NCBI RefSeq assembly: GCF_014172405.1
Contig: NZ_WNXC01000001.1
Coordinates: forward strand, 1,178,001-1,242,000
DNA length: 64,000 nt
Source: Pedobacter gandavensis
GTDB taxonomy: Bacteria > Bacteroidota > Bacteroidia > Sphingobacteriales > Sphingobacteriaceae
Direction: 5' to 3'
The notes under the pieces were generated by a model that had not been told where the DNA came from, made no database searches, and was given only the letters and a program-made list of their open reading frames with translations. The translations under genes were made by a program, and so were the position numbers. Numbering within the stretch: position 1 is the stretch's first letter; every line of letters begins with the position of its first letter. Positions 25,816 to 35,343 of this stretch are shown one piece after another.

Positions 25816-27147
25816 TTAAATTTTTGGTAAGTTATAACCGTTATGGTACTGAGCCATTAAGTACTGTTTATTAATCTTTGAATTGGTAAATTGGTTTTTC
25901 TGGGCATCCCAGGTTAGTTTTTCGCCACTTTTGTATGCTATATTTCCCATTTGCGCAATGCTGGCCACATGAGCACCCGCCTGGATCGAACAATTTAAAT
26001 CTTCTTTTTTTCTTGACCTCACCGAAGCAAAGAAATTGAGCATGTGATTGTTAAGCCCATTATCAGAGGCTTTCACCAATGGCTTACTCACTTTATTTCC
26101 ACTTTGTCGCTCTTCAACGACCTCCCATCCTCCTCTATTCAGGATCAGCGTTCCGTTGTTGCCAATGTAAGCGATCCCATGGTCTCTATTGTAAGAACCA
26201 TTGTCGATTCCCATCGCGGAATCCCATACCAAATTAAATTTATCAAATTCATAGAGTGTGGTCAGTGTATCTGGTGTTTCCTCATATAGATCCGGATAAG
26301 CAAAACGTCCACCTAAAGCAGAAATACTTTTCGGAATTGGCGATCCCATCCCCAGTAAACCATAATCCAGTAAATGGACACCCCAATCCGTCATCAGGCC
26401 TCCTGCATAATCCCAAAACCAGCGGAAATTGAAATGATATCTGCTCGAGTTAAATGCTCTTTTTTGCGCTGGTCCCAACCATAAATTATAATCTACACCT
26501 GAAGGGACTGCAGAATTTGGAACTACGGGCCCTGGTTTCATCCAGCCCTGATAACACCAAACTTTAACGGTCCTGATGTTACCCAGTTGACCGCTTTGCA
26601 CAAAATCTACTGCATCCTTAAAATGCTGCTGACTCCGCTGCCATTGTCCGGCCTGCACCACCTTATTGTATTTTTGTTGGGCTGCGACCATCGTCCTGCA
26701 TTCTACAATGGAATTGCCAACCGGCTTCTCCACATAAACATCCTTCCCGGCTTCACAAGCATGGATCATCATTAAAGCATGCCAATGATCTGGCGTTCCA
26801 ATGATCACCGCATCAATATCCTTACGATCGAGCAAAGCACGATAATCTTGATAAGCATTAACTTTTGAAGCATCCACATTCAAACCTTTCAAGTCCTTCA
26901 TTCGTTTATCCAGTACATTTTGATCTGAATCACATATGGCCAACAAATTAACACCAGGAACTTTTAGCGCTGCTACCAAATCCGACCAACCCATTCCATT
27001 CACACCAATTACACCGATATTAATCTGGTCGTTGGCACCAATAGTCCGTTCATACAAAGCATAAGCAGGATTGTCGAGTGCAGAAAGTAAGACAGTACTG
27101 CCAATTGCGCCAGCACTATTGCGGATAAAGTTTCTTCGGTTGAGCAT
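25816..27147 (-). CDS. Gfo/Idh/MocA-family oxidoreductase with Tat-type signal
   Basis: 443 residues. The N terminus has a twin-arginine-like signal (LNRRNFIRNSAGAIGSTVLL), then the NAD(P)-binding fold (INIGVIGVNGMGWSDLVAAL) and the family motif VYVEKPVGNS near residue 140 with the typical HHP-like region GTPDHWHALMMIHACEAGKD. The C-terminal domain contains FRWFWDYAGGLMTDWGVHLL and binds the sugar or polyol substrate. Proteins of this sort act in glycan or polyol metabolism in the periplasm. It is the first gene of a two-gene unit with the cyclophilin gene. Confidence 0.92.
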   Translation of the reverse strand: MLNRRNFIRNSAGAIGSTVLLSALDNPAYALYERTIGANDQINIGVIGVNGMGWSDLVAALKVPGVNLLAICDSDQNVLDKRMKDLKGLNVDASKVNAYQDYRALLDRKDIDAVIIGTPDHWHALMMIHACEAGKDVYVEKPVGNSIVECRTMVAAQQKYNKVVQAGQWQRSQQHFKDAVDFVQSGQLGNIRTVKVWCYQGWMKPGPVVPNSAVPSGVDYNLWLGPAQKRAFNSSRYHFNFRWFWDYAGGLMTDWGVHLLDYGLLGMGSPIPKSISALGGRFAYPDLYEETPDTLTTLYEFDKFNLVWDSAMGIDNGSYNRDHGIAYIGNNGTLILNRGGWEVVEERQSGNKVSKPLVKASDNGLNNHMLNFFASVRSRKKEDLNCSIQAGAHVASIAQMGNIAYKSGEKLTWDAQKNQFTNSKINKQYLMAQYHNGYNLPKI

Positions 27148-27268
27148 CGTTTTTGTTTAAAGGTTCATAATGAAGGTAAAATACTCAAAGTATTTCATCC
27201 CACCAAAACACGCAGTAGGAGTATTTAAAAGCAGATCGGGTAAAAAAAGAAAGTATCATACCTTAAAT

Positions 27269-27291
27269 TAATAGTAATACTATTACATTTG
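27269..27291 (+). promoter_or_regulatory. Operator palindrome overlapping promoter of the exporter operon
   Basis: TAATAGTAATACTATTA (27269-27285) is a perfect 17-bp odd palindrome. Its last two bases begin TACATTTG (27284-27291), a TAnnTTTG -7 element, 17 bp before the TetR start. The layout fits self-repression by the TetR-type protein. Confidence 0.75.
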
Positions 27292-27308
27292 CATTAAAGA
27301 CGTTTAAA

Positions 27309-27989
27309 ATGGATCAATTACTCTCCACTATCAAAATACAGGTGAACGACAAATTTTATGTCAAGGACCCTGAAACCACTACGCTTGGCAGGAAGATTAT
27401 TAAGAATAGTTTGGTGATCATGGATGAAATCGGCTTTGACAATTTCACCTTCAAAAAGCTTGGCGAACTGATCGGTTCCAATGAAAGTTCTATTTACCGT
27501 TACTTTGAAAATAAGCATAAGTTATTGGTTTATTTATCCTCCTGGTATTGGAGTTGGATCGAGTACAAAATGGTATTTGCGACGGCCAATATTGCTGTAC
27601 CATTAGACCAATTGTTAAAAGCCCTGGAAATTGTTACCGAAAAAATTGAGGATGACCTGAACACCCCTTACATTAATGAAGCCTTATTGAATAAAATCAT
27701 CATTGCTGAGTTCACGAAGACCTTTTTAACGAAAGAAGTTGATGAAGAGAATAAAGAAGGATTTTTCTTAATTTATAAAAGGGTGATCAATAGGATGGTT
27801 GCCATGGTGGTTTTGATCAGCCCGGAATACCCTTATCCGAAAAGCTTAATTTCTAGTATTGTAGAGGGGGCATTACACCAACATTTCCTAAAAGACCATT
27901 TCAAAACCATTACAGATTGCAATGAAACCGTTAGTCCTTCGGATTTCTACAAAAACCTAGTTCAGCACATTTTAAGCCCTACCTCATGA
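27309..27989 (+). CDS. TetR/AcrR-family transcriptional regulator
   Basis: 226 residues. N-terminal TetR helix-turn-helix: LGRKIIKNSLVIMDEIGFDN, FTFKKLGELIGSNESSIYRY, then FENKHKLLVYLSSWYWSWIE. The C-terminal ligand domain is not recognisable by family. First gene of a four-gene operon; its last four bases overlap the ABC gene start (ATGA), and the 17-bp palindrome on the -7 element is a likely self-operator. It should respond to the exported compound or a related signal (inference). Confidence 0.92.
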   Translation: MDQLLSTIKIQVNDKFYVKDPETTTLGRKIIKNSLVIMDEIGFDNFTFKKLGELIGSNESSIYRYFENKHKLLVYLSSWYWSWIEYKMVFATANIAVPLDQLLKALEIVTEKIEDDLNTPYINEALLNKIIIAEFTKTFLTKEVDEENKEGFFLIYKRVINRMVAMVVLISPEYPYPKSLISSIVEGALHQHFLKDHFKTITDCNETVSPSDFYKNLVQHILSPTS

Positions 27990-29647
27990 GTCCAGCAAAA
28001 AGATTTTTCAGTCTGCTAAAACTTGATAAAAAAGATGTTTCCCAGATATTCTTCTACGCGATCATTGCCGGGCTCATCAGCCTTTCTCTGCCCTTAGGGA
28101 TTCAGGCCATTGTGAATTTCCTGCAAAGCGGCCGGGTAAGTGTTTCCTGGATTGTGCTGGTGATTGGTGTAGTTACCGGGGTTGCTTTTGTGGGGATCCT
28201 ATCACTTATGCAATTGCGAATTACAGAAAATCTACAGCAAAAAATCTTTGTCAGGTCTTCCTTTGAATTCGCTTACCGACTTCCGAAGATCAAATTCGAG
28301 GAGTTCTACCAGGGCCTCTATCCTCCTGAAATTGCCAATCGTTTCTTTGACACTTTAACCATCCAAAAAGGTGTTTCAAAGCTGTTATTAGATTATTCTT
28401 CCGCTTTGCTTCAGATTGGTTTTGGGATCATCCTGCTCTCGCTATACCATCCGTTTTTTATCTTATTTGGATTGTTGTTATTGGTCTTGCTGTACCTGAT
28501 CTATAAGTTCTCTTATACCGGCGGACTTGAGACCAGTTTAAGTGAGTCCAAGTATAAATACCGTGCGGCAGAATGGTTACAGGAGATTGCCCGCAATAAA
28601 CACAGTTTCAGAAAGTCGCTGAATTTCGATTATGCGCTTCAAAAGAACAATACCTTAACCAATAATTACCTGGATTACCGCGAGAAACACTTCAACATCA
28701 TCAAGCGTCAATATGGACAGTTAATTATATTTAAAGTGATCATTACTGCCGGACTGCTCCTGATTGGAGGTTACCTGGTCTTGAATCAGCAAATGAATAT
28801 CGGCCAGTTTGTGGCCTCAGAAATCATCATCCTCCTTGTGATTAATTCGGTAGAGAAAATCATACTGGGCCTCGAAAGCTTTTATGATGTGCTCACTGCG
28901 GTAGAGAAAATCGGAAAAGTTACGGATATGGAGATTGAAGAAGGCATGGACACGGAACAGAAACAGCTTTTTGATCGCATCACCTTAGAAGCTGATCAGT
29001 TATCTGTTCGATTCCCGGATTCCAATAGAGACATGTTAAAAGACATCTCGATGAAAATTGAACAGGGTGAAAAAATCATCCTGACCGGCGGAAATGGTGC
29101 TGGAAAAACCACTTTAATCAGGACCCTTTCCGGAATTTTAAAACCGACCAGTGGCGCACTTTTCATCAATGATGATACTTTCCGAAAAATTGACATCAAT
29201 CAATACCGCTCACAAATTGGCACGATCATACAAGGGGAAAGCCCTTTTGAAGGGACTATACTCGAAAACATCACCTTCAATGACCCTGCAATTAGCGATC
29301 AAGATATCCGCTGGGCCTTAGATGCTGTACAGTTAAGCAGTTATATTAAAACGCTTCCAGATGGTCTGGACACTAAAATCCTTCCTGAAGGCAAGCAAAT
29401 GTCTTCTTCCAATTCCCAGAAAATCCTGTTGGCAAGAAGTATTATCCGCAAACCATCAATCCTGCTCCTGGAGGATCCGACAGACAGATTAGACCCGGAA
29501 ACTGCCGATGCCATCATCAGTTTCATCTGCGCTGAGCATCATAAATGGACCGTTATTGTCTCCTCTGCACATCCAACCTGGAAGTTAAAATCCAGCAGAT
29601 TCATTACCATGGAAAACGGAAAAATCATCAGCGACTTAAAAAAATAA
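27986..29647 (+). CDS. ABC exporter, fused membrane and ATPase domains, degenerate motifs
   Basis: 553 residues: a type-IV ABC transmembrane domain with about five to six helices (residues 20-300) and a C-terminal ATPase. Seen in the ATPase: Walker A GGNGAGKTTL near 368, Q-loop IIQGESPFEGT, H-loop SSAHPTW. Two motifs are unusual: the signature LSGGQ is MSSSNSQ near 472, and Walker B ends LLLEDPTDRLDPE with Asp/Glu swapped relative to LLLDEP. No peptidase domain. With the following HlyD and TolC genes it forms a type-1-secretion-like tripartite exporter. This ED-type variant may be a distinct Bacteroidota subfamily rather than a dead enzyme. Confidence 0.92.
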   Translation: MSPAKRFFSLLKLDKKDVSQIFFYAIIAGLISLSLPLGIQAIVNFLQSGRVSVSWIVLVIGVVTGVAFVGILSLMQLRITENLQQKIFVRSSFEFAYRLPKIKFEEFYQGLYPPEIANRFFDTLTIQKGVSKLLLDYSSALLQIGFGIILLSLYHPFFILFGLLLLVLLYLIYKFSYTGGLETSLSESKYKYRAAEWLQEIARNKHSFRKSLNFDYALQKNNTLTNNYLDYREKHFNIIKRQYGQLIIFKVIITAGLLLIGGYLVLNQQMNIGQFVASEIIILLVINSVEKIILGLESFYDVLTAVEKIGKVTDMEIEEGMDTEQKQLFDRITLEADQLSVRFPDSNRDMLKDISMKIEQGEKIILTGGNGAGKTTLIRTLSGILKPTSGALFINDDTFRKIDINQYRSQIGTIIQGESPFEGTILENITFNDPAISDQDIRWALDAVQLSSYIKTLPDGLDTKILPEGKQMSSSNSQKILLARSIIRKPSILLLEDPTDRLDPETADAIISFICAEHHKWTVIVSSAHPTWKLKSSRFITMENGKIISDLKK

Positions 29648-29651
29648 AGAC

Positions 29652-30998
29652 ATGCTCCATCTATCTGATCAGAAACATACACAACCACATATACTGGAAC
29701 GCTATAGCGCAGTCAGGAACCTAGGCAACCGATCGCACTACAAGGTGTTGAACAGGATAATTCTAGCGCTTTTTATCATTGGGATTATTGTGCTTTTCCT
29801 TCCCTGGACACAAAACATATCCGGATCTGGGGCTGTTACAGCACTAAAACCTAACCAACGCCCACAAACCATAAACACCGTCATCGCAGGTAAAATTGAA
29901 AAATGGTACGTGCAGGAAGGTGATCTTGTGAAAAAAGGAGATACGATTATTTTTCTTTCAGAAGTCAAGGAAGAATATTTTGACCCCAACCTTTTGCAAA
30001 ACACCAAGAACCAGGTCGATGCCAAAAAGATGGCATTGGGCGCTTATGGCGACAAGGTAAAGGCATTAAACAGTCAGATTACGGCGCTTGAGCGTGAAAG
30101 ATCTCTAAAACACCAGCAGGCAGAGAATAAAATCAAACAGTCCTTTTTAAAAATAAAAAGTGACAGTATGGATTTTGAAGCTGTAAAAACTCAGGTGAAG
30201 ATTGCAGCTACACAATCGGAACGCTCCATACAACTTCAAAAAGAAGGACTAAAACCATTAACCGATGTAGAAGAAAAGCGGTTAAAACTACAAGATGCCC
30301 AGGCAAAATTGATCACTCAGGAGAATAAACTTTTGACTTCAAGAAATGAATTGATCAATGCAAAATTGGAATTTGATCGCCTTTCCGCAGAGTACGAAGA
30401 AAAGATCTCTAAAAGCAGCAGCGATAAATATACTGCAATGAGTAGCCAGTTTGATGCGGAAGCGCAGCTGAGCAAATTAGAAAATCAATATGCCAATTAC
30501 AGCATTCGCAATGGGATGTACTACATCACCGCGCCACAAGATGGCTATGTGAACCGTGCATTACAATCTGGTCTGGGTGAAACCGTAAAAGAAGGAGTGC
30601 CTATTGTCAGTATCATGCCAGCAGTTTACGAGCTGGCAGTGGAGACTTATGTCAGTCCTATTGACCTGACGCTACTAAAAAAGGGCGAAAAAATCCGCGT
30701 TTGGTTTGATGGATGGCCAACAATTGTATTCTCAGGATGGCCTGATATGTCTTATGGTACCTTTGGAGGACGAATTGTTGCCATCGAGAATTTCATCAGC
30801 CCAAATGGTAAATACAGGGTATTAATTGCGCCAGATAAAGACGAAGATCCCTGGCCAAAACAATTGAGCATGGGCTCTGGCGCAGAAACCATTGCGCTAT
30901 TAGAAACCGTTCCGATTTGGTTTGAAATATGGAGAACCTTAAACGGCTTCCCTCCTAATTATTATCAATCAGAAAAACCTGTTACTGCTAAAAAATAA
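29652..30998 (+). CDS. HlyD-family periplasmic adaptor (membrane fusion protein)
   Basis: 448 residues. One N-terminal membrane helix (residues about 35-55: ILALFIIGIIVLFLPW), a lipoyl-type half motif (ISGSGAVTALKPNQRPQTIN then IEKWYVQEGDLVKKGDTI), a long coiled coil with many Lys, Gln and Glu (residues about 110-290), the second lipoyl half ITAPQDGYVNRALQSGLGET and a beta-barrel part. It bridges the ABC exporter at 27986 with the TolC-type channel at 31003; 4-bp gaps on each side. The order ABC-HlyD-TolC is typical of type-1 secretion systems. The protein or peptide cargo is not visible nearby. Confidence 0.93.
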   Translation: MLHLSDQKHTQPHILERYSAVRNLGNRSHYKVLNRIILALFIIGIIVLFLPWTQNISGSGAVTALKPNQRPQTINTVIAGKIEKWYVQEGDLVKKGDTIIFLSEVKEEYFDPNLLQNTKNQVDAKKMALGAYGDKVKALNSQITALERERSLKHQQAENKIKQSFLKIKSDSMDFEAVKTQVKIAATQSERSIQLQKEGLKPLTDVEEKRLKLQDAQAKLITQENKLLTSRNELINAKLEFDRLSAEYEEKISKSSSDKYTAMSSQFDAEAQLSKLENQYANYSIRNGMYYITAPQDGYVNRALQSGLGETVKEGVPIVSIMPAVYELAVETYVSPIDLTLLKKGEKIRVWFDGWPTIVFSGWPDMSYGTFGGRIVAIENFISPNGKYRVLIAPDKDEDPWPKQLSMGSGAETIALLETVPIWFEIWRTLNGFPPNYYQSEKPVTAKK

Positions 30999-31002
30999 AG
31001 GC

Positions 31003-32397
31003 ATGAAAATCAAACTATTTGTGTTGCTATTCCTCATCTTATGCCGTATCCCAGTAAATGCCCAACAGCATAAACCAGAAGTGCTGAGCTTTAACGAGTT
31101 TTTGGGTTATGTGAAAAAGTATCATCCGGCAGTGCGTCAGGCAGATTTAATGCTCAGTAAAGCGGAAACTTCCTTAATGATGGCTCGTGGTGGTTTTGAC
31201 CCGAAACTGGAAGTAGATTTCAACAATAAACAATTTAAAGGAACAGATTATTACTCCTTATTTAACAGCAGTTTCAAGATACCAACCTGGTATGGCATAG
31301 AAGTTAAAGCAGGTTTTGACACCAATGAAGGGTATTATCTAAATCCACAAAACAAGACCCCGGACAATGGTTTGGCTTCCTTAGGGATTACTGTTCCTTT
31401 GGCACAAGGCTTACTCATCAATCAGCGTATGGCCGACTTACGCATTGCAAAGATCCAGTTAAACATGAGTAAATCCGAACGCCAATTGCAAGCAGTTAAT
31501 GTCATTTATAGTGCCGCTACAGCCTATATTAACTGGAAAAGGGCTAATGATGAAGCTACACTTTACCAGGAATATCTTAGTTTCGCCGAAAAACGAGCAG
31601 CGGATATAAAAAAGTTAATCCAAGCCGGAGATAAGGCTGCTGTAGATAGTATTGAGGCAAGAATTGTCATTAAGAACAGGCAATTGAATTTGGCTGAAGC
31701 TCAACTGAAACTAACAAAATCTAAGCTTGAACTCTCCAATTACCTTTGGATTGAGAACATCCCGATGGAGCTGAGAGAAAGCATGATTCCTGAAGATGAC
31801 CTGGAGAATTCGATTAAAATAGCGCTAAATTTTGAAGAGACAGGAGTTGATCAAATAAATTTAGACAGTCACCCGAAACTGTTGGCAATGCAGAATAAAA
31901 TTGAAATACTGGGTATTGAACAAAAGTTAAAACGCAATATGTTATTACCGAAACTGGATGTAGGTTATCATTACTTATCTGATGCTTCCTACCTCAATGA
32001 TTACCAGACCGGAAATTATAAGCTTGAACTAAAATTCAGCGTTCCGCTTTTCCTTAGAAAGGAAAGAGGAGCATTGAAATTAGCCAAATTGAAAATGACA
32101 GATCAGCAGCTTGACCTTAACTTGGAGCGTTTACAGTTGAAAAATAAAATTACTGCACAGCAAGCGGAGATCAAGTCTATTCAGCAACAAATTTTCATTA
32201 CCGCTTCGCTAGTGAGCGATTATGAAAAGATGTTGCAATCTGAAGAAAGGTTATTTTTAATGGGGGAAAGCTCCGTGTTTTTGCTCAATTCCAGAGAAAA
32301 CAGCTTGGTGAGCACGCAATTATCGAGAATTGCACTTCAAAACAGATTCCTAATTTCCAAGGTTGAACTGTTTAAAATAAGAGCAAATACGGAATGA
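31003..32397 (+). CDS. TolC-family outer membrane efflux protein
   Basis: 464 residues with a signal peptide (LFVLLFLILCRIPVNAQQ). OEP/TolC repeats are seen as two halves rich in Ala, Leu and Lys: LSFNEFLGYVKKYHPAVRQA at the start and LQMKN-type helices in the second half (SHPKLLAMQNKIEILGIEQK, LRKERGALKLAKLKMTDQQL). It forms the outer-membrane channel of the exporter. Last gene of the operon; ends 3 bp before the stop of a convergent DUF2141 gene. Confidence 0.93.
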   Translation: MKIKLFVLLFLILCRIPVNAQQHKPEVLSFNEFLGYVKKYHPAVRQADLMLSKAETSLMMARGGFDPKLEVDFNNKQFKGTDYYSLFNSSFKIPTWYGIEVKAGFDTNEGYYLNPQNKTPDNGLASLGITVPLAQGLLINQRMADLRIAKIQLNMSKSERQLQAVNVIYSAATAYINWKRANDEATLYQEYLSFAEKRAADIKKLIQAGDKAAVDSIEARIVIKNRQLNLAEAQLKLTKSKLELSNYLWIENIPMELRESMIPEDDLENSIKIALNFEETGVDQINLDSHPKLLAMQNKIEILGIEQKLKRNMLLPKLDVGYHYLSDASYLNDYQTGNYKLELKFSVPLFLRKERGALKLAKLKMTDQQLDLNLERLQLKNKITAQQAEIKSIQQQIFITASLVSDYEKMLQSEERLFLMGESSVFLLNSRENSLVSTQLSRIALQNRFLISKVELFKIRANTE

Positions 32398-32399
32398 GG

Positions 32400-32822
32400 T
32401 TAATAGTGCATTTTGATGATGATGCTGTTCCCCTGCTCCTGCCTAAACTTGGTGTCTTCAAATTTTGGTGCTGATAATTTAGGGACAAAGTTTCTAGAAA
32501 AAGCATAACCTTCTTTTGGGATACCAAGCATATTGGTATTACATTTTCCATCACTGTTTTCATCGTGGTAAAGTGCCACAGCATACTCCCCTTTTGGTAA
32601 GTCTTTGAATGTAAAAATCTCTGTTCCGGATTTCACCTCCCTGACCATCGATTTATATTCTTTCCCTTTTTTTATAAATGACGCTTCGCTATTGTATAAA
32701 CTGACCTGAATTTTCCCTTTCAACTCATGAATATCAGTTACCGTCACTTTTAAAGGGCTATTCTGAGCATACCCAAATTGAAGCCCAAACAGCATTATTA
32801 TTATTCCAAATATCTTTTTCAT
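32400..32822 (-). CDS. DUF2141 secreted protein
   Basis: 140 residues: signal peptide (IFGIIIMLFGLQFGYAQ) and a small beta-rich domain of the DUF2141 family: KGKIQVSLYNSEASFIKKGK, FTFKDLPKGEYAVALYHDEN, SDGKCNTNMLGIPKEGYAFS. Role unknown; periplasmic or secreted. The SDR gene lies 22 bp upstream on the same strand and could be co-transcribed. Confidence 0.92.
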   Translation of the reverse strand: MKKIFGIIIMLFGLQFGYAQNSPLKVTVTDIHELKGKIQVSLYNSEASFIKKGKEYKSMVREVKSGTEIFTFKDLPKGEYAVALYHDENSDGKCNTNMLGIPKEGYAFSRNFVPKLSAPKFEDTKFRQEQGNSIIIKMHY

Positions 32823-32844
32823 AATGTTTTATTTAACTAATAAA

Positions 32845-33873
32845 CTACAGTTCATTAAAGAACCGGGAAGCCATTTTTTTATCCTTATGCAATAGCGCAT
32901 TAAAAGGCTCTGATTTCCTCAACAGATGACTTTTAATAGTGCCCCTAAACACCGATGCCAAAGTTCTTTTTACCGGGGATACGGAATGGTGGAGCTTTTC
33001 AAAGTAGTCCTCTAGTGTATCTCTTCTGAAATGCAACAAGTCTTCCAATTCATCACCATCTGCATAATATCCGCAGTGAAAGTTCTTTTCCGCAAAGGCA
33101 TGGGTTGGAAAATCCATTTTCCCTAAGCCGAAAGCTTTAAAGGATTGGGATAGAAATTCTTCATAGGTTGTCCGACAACTGGCACCACCTCCAAGGTTGT
33201 AGGTTTTACCGGTTAAAGAAGTTCGATGCGCTATGGCATTGACGAAGGCTCTGGCTGTATCCTCAGGGGTCAAAATTTCCATGGCAGTAGCCAAAGGCAT
33301 GTGGAACATAATTCCAGAAGGTTTGTGGTTGCTTAAGCCCATAATTGCAGCCAAACGGAAAATACAAAAATCCAATCCGCTATTTCGGATCAGTTGTTCC
33401 GCCTCGATTTTGGTGACCGCGTAATGGTCTTCCAAACTTGGGGCTAAAACATCGGTACTGTTAATCCAAGGTGTATGCAGGCGATCCCCATACACTGAAA
33501 TTGAGGAGCTATACATAAAGAATGCCTGTGGCGAATGCTTTTTTAAACCAAGAACCAAGTTCTCCGTTCCCTTCACATTTACTGCATAAGCCAGTTCCTG
33601 TTTCTCGTCTGCTAAAGGCGGTATAATTGCCGCTAAATGTATCACATCATCCTGTTCCTTACAAACCTTTGCCACCTCTTCTGGATTGGTCAGGTCTCCA
33701 TAAACGACGTTCAACTGTTTCTCAAAGGGAGACAATAACTTGATGGCGTTTTTTGTCTTTTGATCGAAAGCAGTAATCTCAAATTGATCAGCTTGCAGAA
33801 TCAACTGTTTTAATACTTCAAAACCGACCGTTCCCGATGCTCCTGTCAATAAAATTCTCTTTTTCACTCCCAT
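32845..33873 (-). CDS. Extended SDR / NAD-dependent epimerase-type oxidoreductase
   Basis: 342 residues. Rossmann start with TGxxGxxG-type motif (RILLTGASGTVGFEVLKQLI), DLTNPEEVAKV, VIHLAAIIPP and the catalytic site Ser/Tyr-x-x-x-Lys as MYSSSISVYGD and DHYAVTKIEAEQLI. These are marks of the extended SDR family (epimerase/dehydratase), which acts on nucleotide sugars or similar substrates. The last 60 residues (KLHHSVSPVKRTLASVFRGT) form an unusual basic tail. Substrate unknown. Confidence 0.9.
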   Translation of the reverse strand: MGVKKRILLTGASGTVGFEVLKQLILQADQFEITAFDQKTKNAIKLLSPFEKQLNVVYGDLTNPEEVAKVCKEQDDVIHLAAIIPPLADEKQELAYAVNVKGTENLVLGLKKHSPQAFFMYSSSISVYGDRLHTPWINSTDVLAPSLEDHYAVTKIEAEQLIRNSGLDFCIFRLAAIMGLSNHKPSGIMFHMPLATAMEILTPEDTARAFVNAIAHRTSLTGKTYNLGGGASCRTTYEEFLSQSFKAFGLGKMDFPTHAFAEKNFHCGYYADGDELEDLLHFRRDTLEDYFEKLHHSVSPVKRTLASVFRGTIKSHLLRKSEPFNALLHKDKKMASRFFNEL

Positions 33874-34029
33874 ATCTGCTAATTAATTTTGTAGACAAGA
33901 ATTTATTTATTATTCCTGATCATTTATTAATAAGCATTTATTATTCCAAAAAAAATAACCGGGAGTTTCAACACCATGTTTAGACCCTAAAAATAAACAC
34001 GCAACACACTCATAATCAATACAAATACC

Positions 34030-35343
34030 CTAAAACACCCGCCCATAATGCAACAAACCAAAGATTAAGCTGATCCCAATAATATATAGGACATTGACTC
34101 TAAATCTTTTCATGAACACCAAGGTGATCAGAATCCATATCAGTGCCGCAAAATCCAGGTTATGAAAGCCAATGCCACCTGGAAAGAGCACGTCTTTTCC
34201 CAGGAATAAAGTCAGGTTAAGAATAACCCCGACTACCGCAGCAGTCACAAAGCCCAAAACATTGGTAATTGCGGTATTTCCATGTGCTTTTTCAATAATT
34301 GGGCCCCCAACGAATATGAATAAAAATGAGGGCAAAAAAGTATAAAAACTAGTAAGGAGCAAGCCCAATACCCCCATTGGAATAGAGGCATCAAAGTGAT
34401 TATAAGCCGCCATAAATCCCACAAAAGCAACCACAATAATTAGTGGACCTGGAGTCGTTTCTGCCAATGCAAAACCATCGATCATTTGCATTTTACTGAG
34501 CCAATTGAGTTTCGTAACCGTGAATTGCGCTACGTATGGCAATACCGTATAAGAGCCTCCAATGGTAAGGAAGGCTGTTTTAGAGAAAAAGAAAGTCAGT
34601 TCTCTCCAAAAGGAAAAATCATTACTAAAGTAATATAATGCAACAATTGGGATTAGCCAGAGCAGTACAAAAACAAAGATTTGTAATCCGAAACTTCTCC
34701 AGTTAGTTCCAGTTCCCGCAGCAACAGAATTTTTATTGAAATAATATTCTTTTTCGGAAACCGGCGTATGCTGCTTAACTTGCTTTTCCTGATGAATTAA
34801 TGATGGCCACAGATAATTGAATATTATAGCCATTCCGATAGTGCCGAGAATGATAAATACCATCGAAATATTGAAAAAGAAAATGCAGGAAAAAGCAAGA
34901 AGTGCAAGAACCACATGATAAGGCGTATGGAGTGCTTTTTTACCAATTCCGAGCAATGCAACGATGATAATAGAGATTACAGCTGGCTTAAAGCCATTAA
35001 ACATCGCAAACATCCAGGGTTGATTTCCGAAGTAAACGTAGCAGACACTCAATAGAAGTAGGATAAACATGGAGGGCAAAACGAAAAGTATCCCTGCGAT
35101 TAAACCTCCCTTTTTTCCATGAAGTTGCCAGCCCATATATATGGCCAATTGTTGTGCTTCTGGTCCGGGCAATAGCATACAAAGATTTAAGGCATGAAAA
35201 AAGCGGCTACTGCTAATCCATTTTTTTTTATCTACGAGGTAATCGTGCATGATATTAATATGCCCAACGGTACCGCCGAAGCTAATCCATCCCAATTTAA
35301 ACCAAAATCTTAATGCATCCTTGAATAAGGGTTTCTCTGTCAT
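34030..35343 (-). CDS. chrA: Chromate transporter (CHR family), full-length
   Basis: 437-residue membrane transporter with two duplicated halves, as in long CHR proteins. Marks: FWFKLGWISFGGTVGHINIM near the N terminus and the second-half copy LTFFFSKTAFLTIGGSYTVL, each with a GG motif, and LLPGPEAQQLAIYMGW and LAETTPGPLIIVVAFVGF. It is expected to export chromate (sulfate analogue) and may have another anion as its natural load. No ChrB-type regulator is nearby. Monocistronic by spacing. Confidence 0.92.
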   Translation of the reverse strand: MTEKPLFKDALRFWFKLGWISFGGTVGHINIMHDYLVDKKKWISSSRFFHALNLCMLLPGPEAQQLAIYMGWQLHGKKGGLIAGILFVLPSMFILLLLSVCYVYFGNQPWMFAMFNGFKPAVISIIIVALLGIGKKALHTPYHVVLALLAFSCIFFFNISMVFIILGTIGMAIIFNYLWPSLIHQEKQVKQHTPVSEKEYYFNKNSVAAGTGTNWRSFGLQIFVFVLLWLIPIVALYYFSNDFSFWRELTFFFSKTAFLTIGGSYTVLPYVAQFTVTKLNWLSKMQMIDGFALAETTPGPLIIVVAFVGFMAAYNHFDASIPMGVLGLLLTSFYTFLPSFLFIFVGGPIIEKAHGNTAITNVLGFVTAAVVGVILNLTLFLGKDVLFPGGIGFHNLDFAALIWILITLVFMKRFRVNVLYIIGISLIFGLLHYGRVF

